Shown here: piece by piece, positions 1 through 5,847 of the stretch
How positions within the stretch are numbered: position 1 is the first letter of the stretch
Layout: the number at the start of each line of letters is the position of its first letter
Origin: Nitrososphaerota archaeon
Lineage (GTDB): Archaea > Thermoproteota > Nitrososphaeria > Nitrososphaerales > Gagatemarchaeaceae
Length of the DNA stretch: 7,142 nt
Direction of reading: 5' to 3'
Assembly: GCA_005877225.1 (NCBI GenBank)
Contig: VBPK01000017.1
Span: forward strand, 1 to 7,142
Made by a program: the position numbers and the translations under genes
The notes under the pieces: generated by a model
Database searches by the model: none
What the model saw: the letters and a program-made list of their open reading frames with translations, nothing else
Told to the model about the DNA's origin: nothing

Positions 1-2
1 GG

Positions 3-194
3 TGGCTGGCGATTTGGACTGTAAGACAACTTCTGTCTCTGGGCTTCGTGACTTACAAGACGGACCTCTTTGGCGAACCAAGCAGGTACGTGATAACAGA
101 CCTGGGCAAGCGGGCCGCGGCTATCGTCTCGGGACAACCGATGCCGAAGCCTGAACCCTCACAACTGACCCTCCCCCAACAAAAGCCGGTATGA
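3..194 (+). CDS. C-terminal fragment of a winged-helix-like protein (5' end outside window)
   Basis: An open frame enters from the left edge and ends at TGA 192-194, giving 63 residues. The part GFVTYKTDLFGEPSRYVIT followed by DLGKRAAAI looks like the wing and last helix of a winged-helix DNA-binding domain, where a basic turn leads into a Y-x-(L/I)-T-x-x-G-K motif. The tail after about residue 45 is rich in proline and glutamine and is probably disordered. Most third codon positions are G or C, like the neighbours, and the other two plus-strand frames are interrupted by stops. Only the C-terminus is visible, so a regulatory role is inferred from this motif alone. It converges on the mscL-like gene with a 40 bp gap. 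Confidence 0.5.
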   Translation, partial: WLAIWTVRQLLSLGFVTYKTDLFGEPSRYVITDLGKRAAAIVSGQPMPKPEPSQLTLPQQKPV

Positions 195-223
195 GTGGAT
201 TTTCTCGCCCGTCGAGGAGGAAA

Positions 224-237
224 TAGCTCTAGAGCTA
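224..237. repeat. 14-bp perfect palindrome at the mscL stop codon
   Basis: TAGCTCTAGAGCTA is a perfect self-complementary 14-mer. It includes the mscL stop codon (235-237 on the minus strand) and lies between two convergent genes. As RNA it could fold as a 5-bp stem with a CTAG loop and help end transcription from either side, but no strong T-run follows. The sequence is seen directly; the function is a guess. Confidence 0.35.
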
Positions 238-612
238 CTCGATCTTGTATCGCTTGGAGACTTTCACGATGAGGAAGATTACGAAGGCCACGATCATGAA
301 TGTAAGGAGCGCGTTCGCGAAGTCTCCCACCCGGAACGGTCCCACCTCATACGTGTTGAAATCCTGTCCGGATGGAAGGACGAATGAAAGTATTGGCAGA
401 ATCAGGTCGGTCACCAGTGCCTTGACAAGTGCGCCCAAGTAGACTCCGAGAATGAAAGCCACCGCCAACCCAAGCACCTTGTACTGCGAAAGGAACATCT
501 TGAACTCCTCAATCAAGCCCTTGGGCGCCGCCGGAGGCGCAGGTGGCGCTGGTGTGAGCAGCCTCTTGATTTCGCGTAGTTCAGCGAGAATCTGCTCGTC
601 TACGGAAGGCAT
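235..612 (-). CDS. mscL: MscL-type large-conductance mechanosensitive channel
   Basis: A 125-residue membrane protein. MscL channels open under membrane tension to release solutes during hypo-osmotic shock. Residues 33-80 (GLIEEFKMFLSQYKVLGLAV onward, through LVTDLILPIL) match the MscL N-terminal amphipathic helix, the glycine- and alanine-rich pore helix TM1 (about 46-67) and the conserved D-L-I-x-P turn. A periplasmic-type loop follows (about 80-95), then TM2 (about 96-116) and a basic end. Two things are unusual. Residues 1-19 form a charged helix joined by a Pro/Ala linker (about 20-31) ahead of the usual N-terminus. The protein also stops about nine residues after TM2, without the usual C-terminal cytoplasmic helix bundle. 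The ATG at 612 lies about 26 bp from a TATA-like box, which supports this start and a leaderless message. Confidence 0.8.
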   Translation of the reverse strand: MPSVDEQILAELREIKRLLTPAPPAPPAAPKGLIEEFKMFLSQYKVLGLAVAFILGVYLGALVKALVTDLILPILSFVLPSGQDFNTYEVGPFRVGDFANALLTFMIVAFVIFLIVKVSKRYKIE

Positions 613-634
613 TGAAACATTTTCTCGCGATTCG

Positions 635-641
635 AAATTAA
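635..641 (-). promoter_or_regulatory. TATA-like box of the mscL gene
   Basis: On the minus strand this reads TTAATTT, centred about 26 bp upstream of the mscL ATG (612). That is the spacing expected for an archaeal TATA box driving a leaderless transcript. It lies between the coxS stop and the mscL start, so mscL probably has its own promoter rather than depending on coxMS read-through. Confidence 0.5.
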
Positions 642-668
642 CCGTTTAGTAGCAGATGAACTCTCTCG

Positions 669-1172
669 TCAAGCCGCTCCCTTTCTCATGCCGCGCATGC
701 CCTTCTTTCGCAGTTTCGCCGCGTACTTCACAGATTTGATTATGTTCACGTACCCAGTGCACCTGCAGAGGTTGCCCGAAAGTGCTTCCCTAATCACCTT
801 CTCGTCCGGGTCCGGCTCAGCTTCCAGAAGCTCGTAGGAGGCCAGTATCATCCCTGGAGTGCAGAAGCCGCACTGTAGTCCGTGCTTCTCCCAGAAGGCA
901 AGCTGGATGGGGTTGAGGTTCTCAGCTGTTCCTATCCCCTCGATCGTAGTCACCTTCTTTCCTTCAGCCTGTAAGGCTAGGACCGTACATGACTTCACGC
1001 CCCGACCGTCGAGCAAGACCGTGCAAGCGCCGCAGTTTGTCGTTTCACAGCCGACGTGCGTTCCCGTAAGGCCCAGCTCTTCCCTCAGGAAGCTGACGAG
1101 AAGCAGCCTCGGCTCAATCTGGGCATCTCTCATCTGCTGGTTGACTTCCATGGATACCCGGACCTTGGTCAT
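669..1172 (-). CDS. coxS: 2Fe-2S small subunit of a CO dehydrogenase/aldehyde oxidase-type molybdenum hydroxylase
   Basis: A 167-residue iron-sulfur subunit that passes electrons from the molybdenum centre in CoxL to FAD in CoxM. The N-terminal plant-ferredoxin-like domain carries CETTNCGAC (Cys42, Cys47, Cys50) plus Cys62 for one cluster. The C-terminal helical domain carries QCGFCTPGM (Cys101, Cys104) and GNLCRCTGY (Cys136, Cys138) for the second. All eight ligands are present and the length is normal. The C-terminal tail is basic ([13 protein letters not shown]), slightly longer than typical. The ATG overlaps the coxM stop as ATGA (1169-1172), so the two are cotranscribed and translationally coupled. 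The subunit looks intact although its partner coxL is broken. The substrate cannot be told from this subunit: CO, glyceraldehyde and other aldehydes or purines are all possible. Confidence 0.93.
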   Translation of the reverse strand: MTKVRVSMEVNQQMRDAQIEPRLLLVSFLREELGLTGTHVGCETTNCGACTVLLDGRGVKSCTVLALQAEGKKVTTIEGIGTAENLNPIQLAFWEKHGLQCGFCTPGMILASYELLEAEPDPDEKVIREALSGNLCRCTGYVNIIKSVKYAAKLRKKGMRGMRKGAA

Positions 1173-2044
1173 CTTTCTGCTTGCCTTCTCGCCGCCGCTT
1201 GGATCGTCCTGGAGGTCATGACTTCAACCATCGCGCGTTTATACTCGGCCGAACCTCTCAGGTCACCGGAGGGCTGGGCTTCCTCAGCCGCGGCCCTCGA
1301 GGCCCGGTCGATTGTGTTCTTGTCTAGCTCGACTCCTTTCAGAATCTCTCCTGCTCTTGTCGCCTTCACTACCGTTGGGCCTACGCCCGTGAGGGCTATC
1401 CCAGCTGCTACACACCTGCCGTCCGAAGACATCTCCAGTACCGCTGCGACTCCAACAATTCCGAAGTCGCCTGCCTGCCTCTCCAGTTTCAAATACGCTC
1501 CTCGCCGAGTCGGCCCAATCGGCATCTTCACTTCGACGAGTATCTCCGTTCCCTTCAGCGCGGTGGTGAACGTGTCCACAAAGAAGTCTCCAGCCGGAAT
1601 GACCCTGCTTCCTTGGCCAGAAGCGGCTACGATGCTGGCGCCCGCCGCCACCATGACTGCAGGCATGTCGTTTGTCGGGTCGGCGTGAGATAGATTGCCT
1701 CCAATGGTGCCCATATTGCGGACGAGTGGGTCAGCAATCTGGTGGGCGCATTGGCTCAGGATTGGGCACTGCTTCCTGACCAGGTCAGAGCGGGCTATCT
1801 CGGCTATTCTCTCCATGGCCCCGATCGCAAGGTGGTTCCCTTCGTCCCTGATGTATGAGAGACCTGGAATCCTCCCGAGGTCGATTAGATGGGAGGGCGA
1901 CAGTAACCTCAGCTTCATCAACGGGATAAGACTCTGCCCACCAGCCAGGAACTTTGCATCCATCCCATACTCTTCCGCGAGCGACGAAGCCTCCGCGACC
2001 GACTTGGGCGCATGATATTCGAAGGACTTGGGGTTCATCCGCAT
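1169..2044 (-). CDS. coxM: FAD-binding medium subunit of a CO dehydrogenase/aldehyde oxidase-type molybdenum hydroxylase
   Basis: A 291-residue flavoprotein subunit that takes electrons from the CoxS clusters and hands them to an external acceptor. The two FAD-binding signatures of the family are present: AGGQSLIP (residues 34-41) and [11 protein letters not shown] (113-123). The C-terminal third (about 180-285) matches the CO dehydrogenase flavoprotein C-terminal domain. The length is normal. Start choice: ATG at 2044 has GAGGTG four bases upstream, and a TATA-like element is centred 25 bp away at 2069. An ATG two codons in (2038) fits the ribosome-binding site about equally well. The gene is first in a coxM-coxS operon and diverges from coxL; in most cox loci the three genes run in the same direction. 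Confidence 0.93.
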   Translation of the reverse strand: MRMNPKSFEYHAPKSVAEASSLAEEYGMDAKFLAGGQSLIPLMKLRLLSPSHLIDLGRIPGLSYIRDEGNHLAIGAMERIAEIARSDLVRKQCPILSQCAHQIADPLVRNMGTIGGNLSHADPTNDMPAVMVAAGASIVAASGQGSRVIPAGDFFVDTFTTALKGTEILVEVKMPIGPTRRGAYLKLERQAGDFGIVGVAAVLEMSSDGRCVAAGIALTGVGPTVVKATRAGEILKGVELDKNTIDRASRAAAEEAQPSGDLRGSAEYKRAMVEVMTSRTIQAAARRQAER

Positions 2045-2062
2045 TCGCCACCTCGCCCTTCA

Positions 2063-2075
2063 GTAAAATCTTTAC
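2063..2075. promoter_or_regulatory. Symmetric TATA-like element between coxM and coxL (probable bidirectional promoter)
   Basis: GTAAAATCTTTAC has perfect 5-bp inverted arms (GTAAA/TTTAC) around ATC, so it reads almost the same on both strands. Its centre (2069) is 25 bp from the coxM ATG at 2044, ideal for a leaderless minus-strand transcript. It is 54 bp from the proposed coxL GTG at 2123, which would leave a leader of about 28 nt. Shared control of both arms is inferred from the geometry. Confidence 0.5.
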
Positions 2076-2122
2076 CTATCGAGTTCGGCACGTCCGACGC
2101 GTTGCCTTCCACCCAGGCCGTA

Positions 2123-4341
2123 GTGAAGGAGGAGACCGCTGTCCTAGGCCAGCCTCTGAAGAGGGTCGAGGACCCCAAGTTCATAACTGGAACCGGCCTC
2201 TTCGCAGACGACATCGCTCTCCCAGAGGTGCTTCACTCGGTCTTCGTCAGGAGCCTCTACGCACATGCCCGCATAAAACGAGTCGATGTGACGGAGGCTT
2301 TGAAGCAGCCCGCCGTGAGACTGGTGCTGACCGGGCAGGATTTGCTCAACCGGGTCAACAAGATGCCAACCGTCGAAGAGGGGGGGGACACGAAGCCTAC
2401 CGACAGACCCGTCCTTCCGGTTGAAGAAGTCAACTTCGCTGGCGAAGCCATCGCGCTCGTCGTCGCCGATGATGTGTACTCAGCCGAGGACGCATCGGAG
2501 CTTGTCCAGGTGGAATACGAGTCCCTCCCCGCTGTCGTCGACATGGAGAGGGCGGCCAGCCCGGGCTCGCCCAGGGTGCACGAGTATCTCAAAGACAACA
2601 TAGGGTACAGGTCGACGAAGTCGTCCGGCGACGTGACAAACGCATTCAGGGAGGCAGACCACGTCATCAAGTTACAGCAGGAATTTCCCAGACTTTCGGC
2701 CGTCCCCATGGAGCCACGAAACGTCATAGCGTCATACGAAGAAGCTTCAGGATTCCTCACCGTGTGGCTTTCCACACAGGCCCCTCACGAGGCCCGAGAG
2801 GACATCGCTGGCATACTGAGGTTGCCTGAGACCAAGGTCAGAGTCATCGCACCCGACATGGGCGGCGGCTTCGGTCAGAAGGGAGCGGTCTTCCCAGAGT
2901 ATGCGACGGTCTGCTTCGCGGCAATGAAGCTCGGCAGGTCCGTCAAATGGGTCGAGACCAGGGGGGAGAACCTGACGGCGTCTTCCCACGGGAGGGGGCA
3001 GAAGCAGTTCATCGAGGCAGCCGTCAGGAAGGACGGCAGGATTCTGGGCCTGAAGGCAAGGATAATCTGCAACGGGGGCGCCTACAGCGACTGGAACTTC
3101 TCCATGCCCGACATAACAATCGGGATGGCCCCCGGAGTCTACGACATCCCGGCGTTCAAGGCAGAAGCAGTGACCGTGTTTACCAACGAACCCCCCATCG
3201 GGGCATACAGGGGAGCCGGAAGGCCCGAAGCCACCTACCTGATAGAGAGGACAGTGGACGTAATCGCACGGAGGCTCAAGCTGGACCCCGTCAAGGTCAG
3301 GCTGAAGAACTACGTCCCCAAGAGCAAATTCCCTTACAAGTCGGCAGGGGGCAACACCTACGACAGCGGGGACTACGAGGGCAACCTGAGGAGGGCCCTC
3401 GAACTCTCGAGGTATGACGAGCTTCGTGACTTCCAGAGGGAGGCGAGGGCCAAGGGGAGGCTGGTTGGTATCGGAGTGGTCACCTACGTGGAGGTCTGCG
3501 GATTCGGTCCCGACCTTCCTCAGACCGCATCGGTGGCCGTGAGCCGGTCCTGTACGGCGACACCGCCGCAATTCCTTGGGGCACAATAACCGCCGGGAGC
3601 CGCTCCGCCGTCGTCGGTGGTAGCGCCGTACTTCTCGCCTCCAGAAAGGTCAGGGAGAAGATGAGCAAGATTGCGGCGAAGATGATGGGATTAAGGAGCG
3701 ACAGGATGATTTTCAGAGACGGAAAGATTGTCTCTGCGACTTCCTCGAAGAGCCTGCCGTTCGCAGAGGTCGCCGAGTCGGCCTACTCTCCTCAAGCCCT
3801 TCCGCCGGGGATGGAGGCAACCCTCTACGAGTACTGTGCGTACGCGCCCCCCGGCAACGCCTTCCCCTTCGGCACTCACGTGACGATGACCGAGGTGGAC
3901 AGGGGGACGGGAATCGTCAAGATACTCAAGTACGTTGCCGTTGACGATGTCGGGAAGGTCCTCAACCCCCTCATCGTAGAGGGGCAGGTCCACGGTGGAG
4001 TCCTGCAGGGAGTTTCACAGGCTCTCCTCGAGCAGATGGTCTACGACGAGAACGGGCAGCCGCTGACCGCTACCCTCTCTGACTACCTGATCCCGTCGAC
4101 GGATACGGCACCATTGATCGAGACCTACCGTACCGAAACCCCCTCGCCTCTGAATCCCCTCGGCGTCAAGGGCGTGGGAGAGGCAGGAACCATAGCGGCG
4201 ACCCCGGCGATTGTCAACGCAGTCGAAGACGCACTCAGTCCGCTAAGAGTGACGGTTCAGAAGATTCCGCTCACGCCAAACTACGTCTGGTCATTAATCA
4301 ATCAAAAGAGCGAGACAATCGGTGAGCCACATCGGTCATGA
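2123..4341 (+). pseudogene. coxL: Molybdopterin large subunit (coxL-like, form II), broken by an internal deletion and frame change near 3547
   Basis: The intact protein would be the catalytic subunit carrying molybdopterin cytosine dinucleotide. The first part (2123 to about 3547, 475 codons) begins with KRVEDPKFITG and contains the Mo-site loop GGGFGQK (residues 247-253) and the active-site loop AYRGAGR (361-367). The latter is the form II or aldehyde-oxidase version, not AYRCSFR of classical CO dehydrogenase. This frame runs into TAA at 3587-3589. The second part lies in another frame from about 3547 (VLYGDTAAIPWGT, then VVGGSAV) to TGA at 4341, and includes KGVGEAG with the probable catalytic Glu at 4180-4182. 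Between AVSR and VLYGDT, family members have about 37 more residues, including a GQGHET-type cofactor-binding segment. The missing DNA must be 1 modulo 3, roughly 109 or 112 bp. Start: GTG 2123 gives a family-like N-terminus; TTG 2102 and ATG 2012 (inside coxM) are alternatives. A recent mutation and an assembly error are both possible. Confidence 0.85.
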
Positions 4342-4360
4342 GAGCGCCTGTTTCCCGCGG

Positions 4361-4876
4361 TTAGTGGAACTTAGTGCGGGATGCGGGCTTTCTCTTCCTA
4401 TTCAGAAGAGTCCCCGATTTGTACCTTGGGATTTCACTTTCCTTTGGAGGGTTCCAAGATCCGCTCGCCTTTTGATTTTCGTAAGTCGTTGCCCTGTTAC
4501 TAAGGTATAGCAGGTCCTCTTTACGAGGCGCAATGAATCTAGCTACGTCCAGTTCTCCATTGAACAGGATTGCCGTGGGAAGGTCGGATAGAAAGGGGAA
4601 CTTCGCCCTGAAGGGACTCGGGCCGATGACACTGTCCTTCCATTCGTTCTTGGTCCCAACCTTGAACTGAGACACCTTGACATGACCAGTGTATTCTTCC
4701 AAGAAACTATTCAGGTCGCGGCTGGCTGCCACGCAGTCGGAGCACCAAGAGTACATGCCTTCGCTTGGCGACCCCTCGAACACCGCCAGAATCCAGTCAC
4801 CGGACTTATTGTTAGCTAGTGCCTGTAGGAACTTCACATAAAGATTCTCGGCAGAAGGAGTCTTGGATATCGACAT
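4361..4876 (-). CDS. TXNDC17/TRP14-like thioredoxin-fold protein
   Basis: A 171-residue, probably cytosolic thioredoxin-fold protein. The segment MYSWCSDCVAA (Cys45, Cys48) matches the W-C-x-D-C active site of the TXNDC17 (TRP14) family. QFKVGTKNEWKD and LPTAILF (thioredoxin cis-proline) follow in the same order and spacing as in that family. Human TXNDC17 is about 123 residues; this one has an extra tail of about 40 residues (roughly 132-171), rich in Lys, Arg and Pro. Family members reduce small disulfide substrates; the substrate here is unknown. The ATG at 4876 is chosen because TTTATA lies about 25 bp upstream. A longer frame from 4993 would place that TATA box inside the gene. Early codons use G/C in third position only about half the time, less than the cox genes. 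The gene converges on coxL with a 19 bp gap. Confidence 0.72.
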   Translation of the reverse strand: MSISKTPSAENLYVKFLQALANNKSGDWILAVFEGSPSEGMYSWCSDCVAASRDLNSFLEEYTGHVKVSQFKVGTKNEWKDSVIGPSPFRAKFPFLSDLPTAILFNGELDVARFIAPRKEDLLYLSNRATTYENQKASGSWNPPKESEIPRYKSGTLLNRKRKPASRTKFH

Positions 4877-4898
4877 GATTCGAAGGTGTGAGAAGCGG

Positions 4899-4904
4899 TA
4901 TAAA
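4899..4904 (-). promoter_or_regulatory. TATA box of the TRP14-like gene
   Basis: TTTATA on the minus strand, centred about 25 bp upstream of ATG 4876, is good archaeal TATA geometry for a leaderless transcript. No Shine-Dalgarno sequence precedes the ATG. This box decides the start codon. Confidence 0.65.
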
Positions 4905-4965
4905 GGCCTGAATAGATTTTGCCGAGTCGAAATCCTCTCTACTCCATCTGCCAATCCTGAAACGA

Positions 4966-4995
4966 GACCCGCGGGTCGTGACAGGCTTGTCAAGC
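4966..4995. repeat. Two adjacent short palindromes upstream of the TRP14-like gene
   Basis: GACCCGCGGGTC (4966-4977) is a perfect 12-bp palindrome. GCTTGTCAAGC (4985-4995) is a perfect 11-bp odd palindrome 7 bp further on. Both lie about 90-120 bp upstream of the TRP14-like start, in a stretch of about 180 bases with no recognisable gene. They could be operator sites or chance; no function is claimed. Confidence 0.25.
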
Positions 4996-5087
4996 GACTT
5001 GCGTTAGTTGATCATGCAGAGAAGAGTCTATGCAACATGAGCTTTGGGTTTTTCAGTGCGGGGGGTGGGATTCGAACCCACGAACCC

Positions 5088-5110
5088 TTCCCCGTCGAGT
5101 TACTCGACGC
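5088..5110 (-). other. tRNA-Leu intron 3 (variable arm, 23 nt)
   Basis: The core is a hairpin GTCGAG-TAA-CTCGAC. The joints TA|G and AA|G sit beside a central helix CCCT:GGGG (one G-U pair). Removal leaves a compact variable arm with a CCC-TTA-GGG hairpin, normal for archaeal tRNA-Leu. One extra unpaired C makes the 5' bulge slightly irregular. Confidence 0.72.
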
Positions 5111-5130
5111 TAAGGGACGAGGTCCTGAGC

Positions 5131-5149
5131 AACGCGGAGAGCGCTCTCG
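5131..5149 (-). other. tRNA-Leu intron 2 (anticodon stem, position 30/31, 19 nt)
   Basis: This is the clearest bulge-helix-bulge in the window. The central helix is CGCG:CGCG, with 3-nt bulges AG|C and TT|G, and the inner hairpin is GAGAG/CTCTC. Cutting after the second base of each bulge gives exactly the 19 nt whose loss restores a fully paired 5-bp anticodon stem. Confidence 0.82.
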
Positions 5150-5169
5150 CTCGCGCCGTTGACCAGGCT

Positions 5170-5185
5170 TCCCGCCGATTGCTCT
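5170..5185 (-). other. tRNA-Leu intron 1 (D-loop, 16 nt)
   Basis: The proposed exon-intron joints fall in 3-nt bulges CC|A and GA|A around a central helix TCGC:GCGG (one G-U pair), with a 9-nt terminal loop. Removal restores a standard archaeal D-loop. The same 16-nt excision could slide by up to two bases. A 14-nt alternative with helix CGCC:GGCG would leave a D-loop two bases too long. Confidence 0.6.
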
Positions 5186-5224
5186 GGGCGACCCCCGCAA
5201 GAGCCCTCAGAGTCTCTCCGTCGG

Positions 5225-5233
5225 GATAAAAAG
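5225..5233 (-). promoter_or_regulatory. TATA-like box of tRNA-Leu, directly after the PPOX stop
   Basis: On the minus strand this is CTTTTTATC, centred about 31 bp upstream of the mature tRNA-Leu 5' end, a usual distance for archaeal tRNA promoters. It begins three bases after the PPOX stop codon, so its T-run could also help end the PPOX transcript. Confidence 0.5.
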
Positions 5234-5235
5234 AA

Positions 5236-5634
5236 TCAGATTCCCCACGAAGCAGACTTGGTTGGACGAATCCTCAGGATAGGAGATTCGCCCTCTTTCC
5301 ACGGGTTCTTCCTGTAGTACTCGAACTTGTCGAAGAGAATCTTCTGGAGACGAAGGTACTCCTTTCCTCTTTCCAGAATCTCGCACTCCCCCTGAATCAT
5401 CACGGCCCTGTTTGGCCGGTATTCGTCAACAACGAGAGAAACCTTCGGGTTTTCGCGGAGGTTCTTGAGCTTCTTCTCGCCGTAGTCTACCGCTACGATT
5501 ACATCCTCTCCTTCCATGGCATAGATCACAGGCGTCACATGGGGTTCCGCATCTTTCGACGCGGTGGCAAGCCTGCAGAGAGTACGCCCCTTCAGATACC
5601 TGATTTCGTTCTCCTTCAGGACGGTCAACAGCAT
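5236..5634 (-). CDS. PPOX-family flavin/F420 split-barrel protein
   Basis: A 132-residue protein of the pyridoxamine 5'-phosphate oxidase-like fold, whose members are small dimers binding FMN or F420. The signature region LCRLATASKDAEPHVTPV lies near the N-terminus (about residues 19-36). VDYGEKKLKNLRENPKVSLV and VDEYRPNRAVMIQGECEI follow, which is the typical strand order of the family, and the C-terminus WGI is also typical. The cofactor and substrate cannot be settled from sequence: heme-degrading, F420-dependent reductase and true PNPOx branches share these features. ATG 5634 is preferred because it puts the family motif at the usual distance from the N-terminus; upstream TTG 5670 and GTG 5649 are weaker. 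The gene starts 39 bp after the tRNA-Thr encoded CCA end (5673) and may share its transcript. Confidence 0.78.
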   Translation of the reverse strand: MLLTVLKENEIRYLKGRTLCRLATASKDAEPHVTPVIYAMEGEDVIVAVDYGEKKLKNLRENPKVSLVVDEYRPNRAVMIQGECEILERGKEYLRLQKILFDKFEYYRKNPWKEGESPILRIRPTKSASWGI

Positions 5635-5653
5635 AGCCCGCCTAATCACAAGT

Positions 5654-5667
5654 CGAAAACCTTTTCG
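5654..5667. repeat. Inverted repeat at the expected TATA position of the PPOX gene
   Basis: CGAAAACCTTTTCG has 6-bp arms around a 2-base centre. The centre is about 26 bp from the PPOX ATG (5634), where a TATA box for a leaderless message would be. It is also just downstream of tRNA-Thr and could act as a weak terminator hairpin. The role is unresolved. Confidence 0.3.
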
Positions 5668-5675
5668 CAAAGTGG

Positions 5676-5749
5676 AGCCTCGGGAGGGATTTGAACCCTC
5701 GACCTTTGCCTTACCAAGGCAACGCTCTAACCAGCTGAGCTACCGAGGC
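5676..5749 (-). tRNA. tRNA-Thr(GGT), no intron, CCA encoded
   Basis: A full 74-nt cloverleaf: acceptor GCCTCGG/CCGAGGC, D-arm GCTC-AGCTGGTTA-GAGC, anticodon arm TTGCC-TTGGTAA-GGCAA (anticodon GGT), variable loop AGGTC, T-arm GAGGG-TTCAAAT-CCCTC, discriminator T. The next three bases on the minus strand (5675-5673) are CCA, so the 3' end is gene-encoded, unlike the two intron-bearing tRNAs here. It diverges from tRNA-Met. Confidence 0.97.
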
Positions 5750-5770
5750 ATTCGAAAACGTCCAGAATTC

Positions 5771-5789
5771 GAGATGCTTTAAACATCTC
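5771..5789. promoter_or_regulatory. Symmetric TATA region between divergent tRNA-Thr and tRNA-Met
   Basis: GAGATGCTTTAAACATCTC places TTTAAA between perfect 6-bp inverted arms (GAGATG/CATCTC). The TTTAAA is about 31 bp from the tRNA-Thr 5' end and about 35 bp from the tRNA-Met 5' end, so one box could serve both directions. This is inferred from position and symmetry. Confidence 0.5.
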
Positions 5790-5847
5790 AACTCAACCGA
5801 GGTGAGCGCATCGTTGCCGGGGTAGCATAGCTTGGTTATTGCGCCGG

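Larger units (their letters stand above)
5057..5198 (-). tRNA. tRNA-Leu(CAG) with three proposed introns
   Basis: The acceptor stem is GCGGGGG (5198-5192) pairing with CCCCCGC (5064-5058), discriminator A at 5057. The T-arm is GTGGG-TTCGAAT-CCCAC. The gene spans 142 nt. Removing 16 nt from the D-loop, 19 nt from the anticodon stem (between positions 30 and 31) and 23 nt from the variable arm leaves an 84-nt class II tRNA. Its D-loop is CAGCCTGGTCAAC, its anticodon arm CGAGG-CTCAGGA-CCTCG (anticodon CAG at 5127-5125) and its variable arm TCCCTTAGGGTTC. The long variable arm and A73 fit leucine. Proposed exons are 5198-5186, 5169-5150, 5130-5111 and 5087-5057. CCA is not encoded. A TATA-like box lies about 31 bp upstream. 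tRNA identity is secure; intron ends in the D-loop may slide by one or two bases. Confidence 0.88.

Noticed and set aside
1056..1688. Long plus-strand open frame of about 210 codons
   Set aside because: It lies opposite coxM and coxS, whose family motifs are complete; its translation is Ser/Pro/Arg-rich without a domain. It is a shadow of the GC-rich genes.
2012..2122. ATG 2012 as the coxL start
   Set aside because: It lies inside coxM coding sequence and upstream of the shared TATA-like element, and it adds residues with no family counterpart. GTG 2123 gives a normal N-terminus.
2747..3586. Minus-strand open frame of about 279 codons opposite coxL
   Set aside because: The translation is rich in Pro, Gly and Val with no domain, and lies exactly opposite conserved CoxL motifs.
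4877..4993. N-terminal extension of the TRP14-like protein from ATG 4993
   Set aside because: The extra 39 residues span the TATA box and have no similarity to the thioredoxin fold.
5635..5670. TTG 5670 as the PPOX start
   Set aside because: It would begin six bases from tRNA-Thr and overlap the inverted repeat at the TATA position. The family motif is at the normal distance from ATG 5634.
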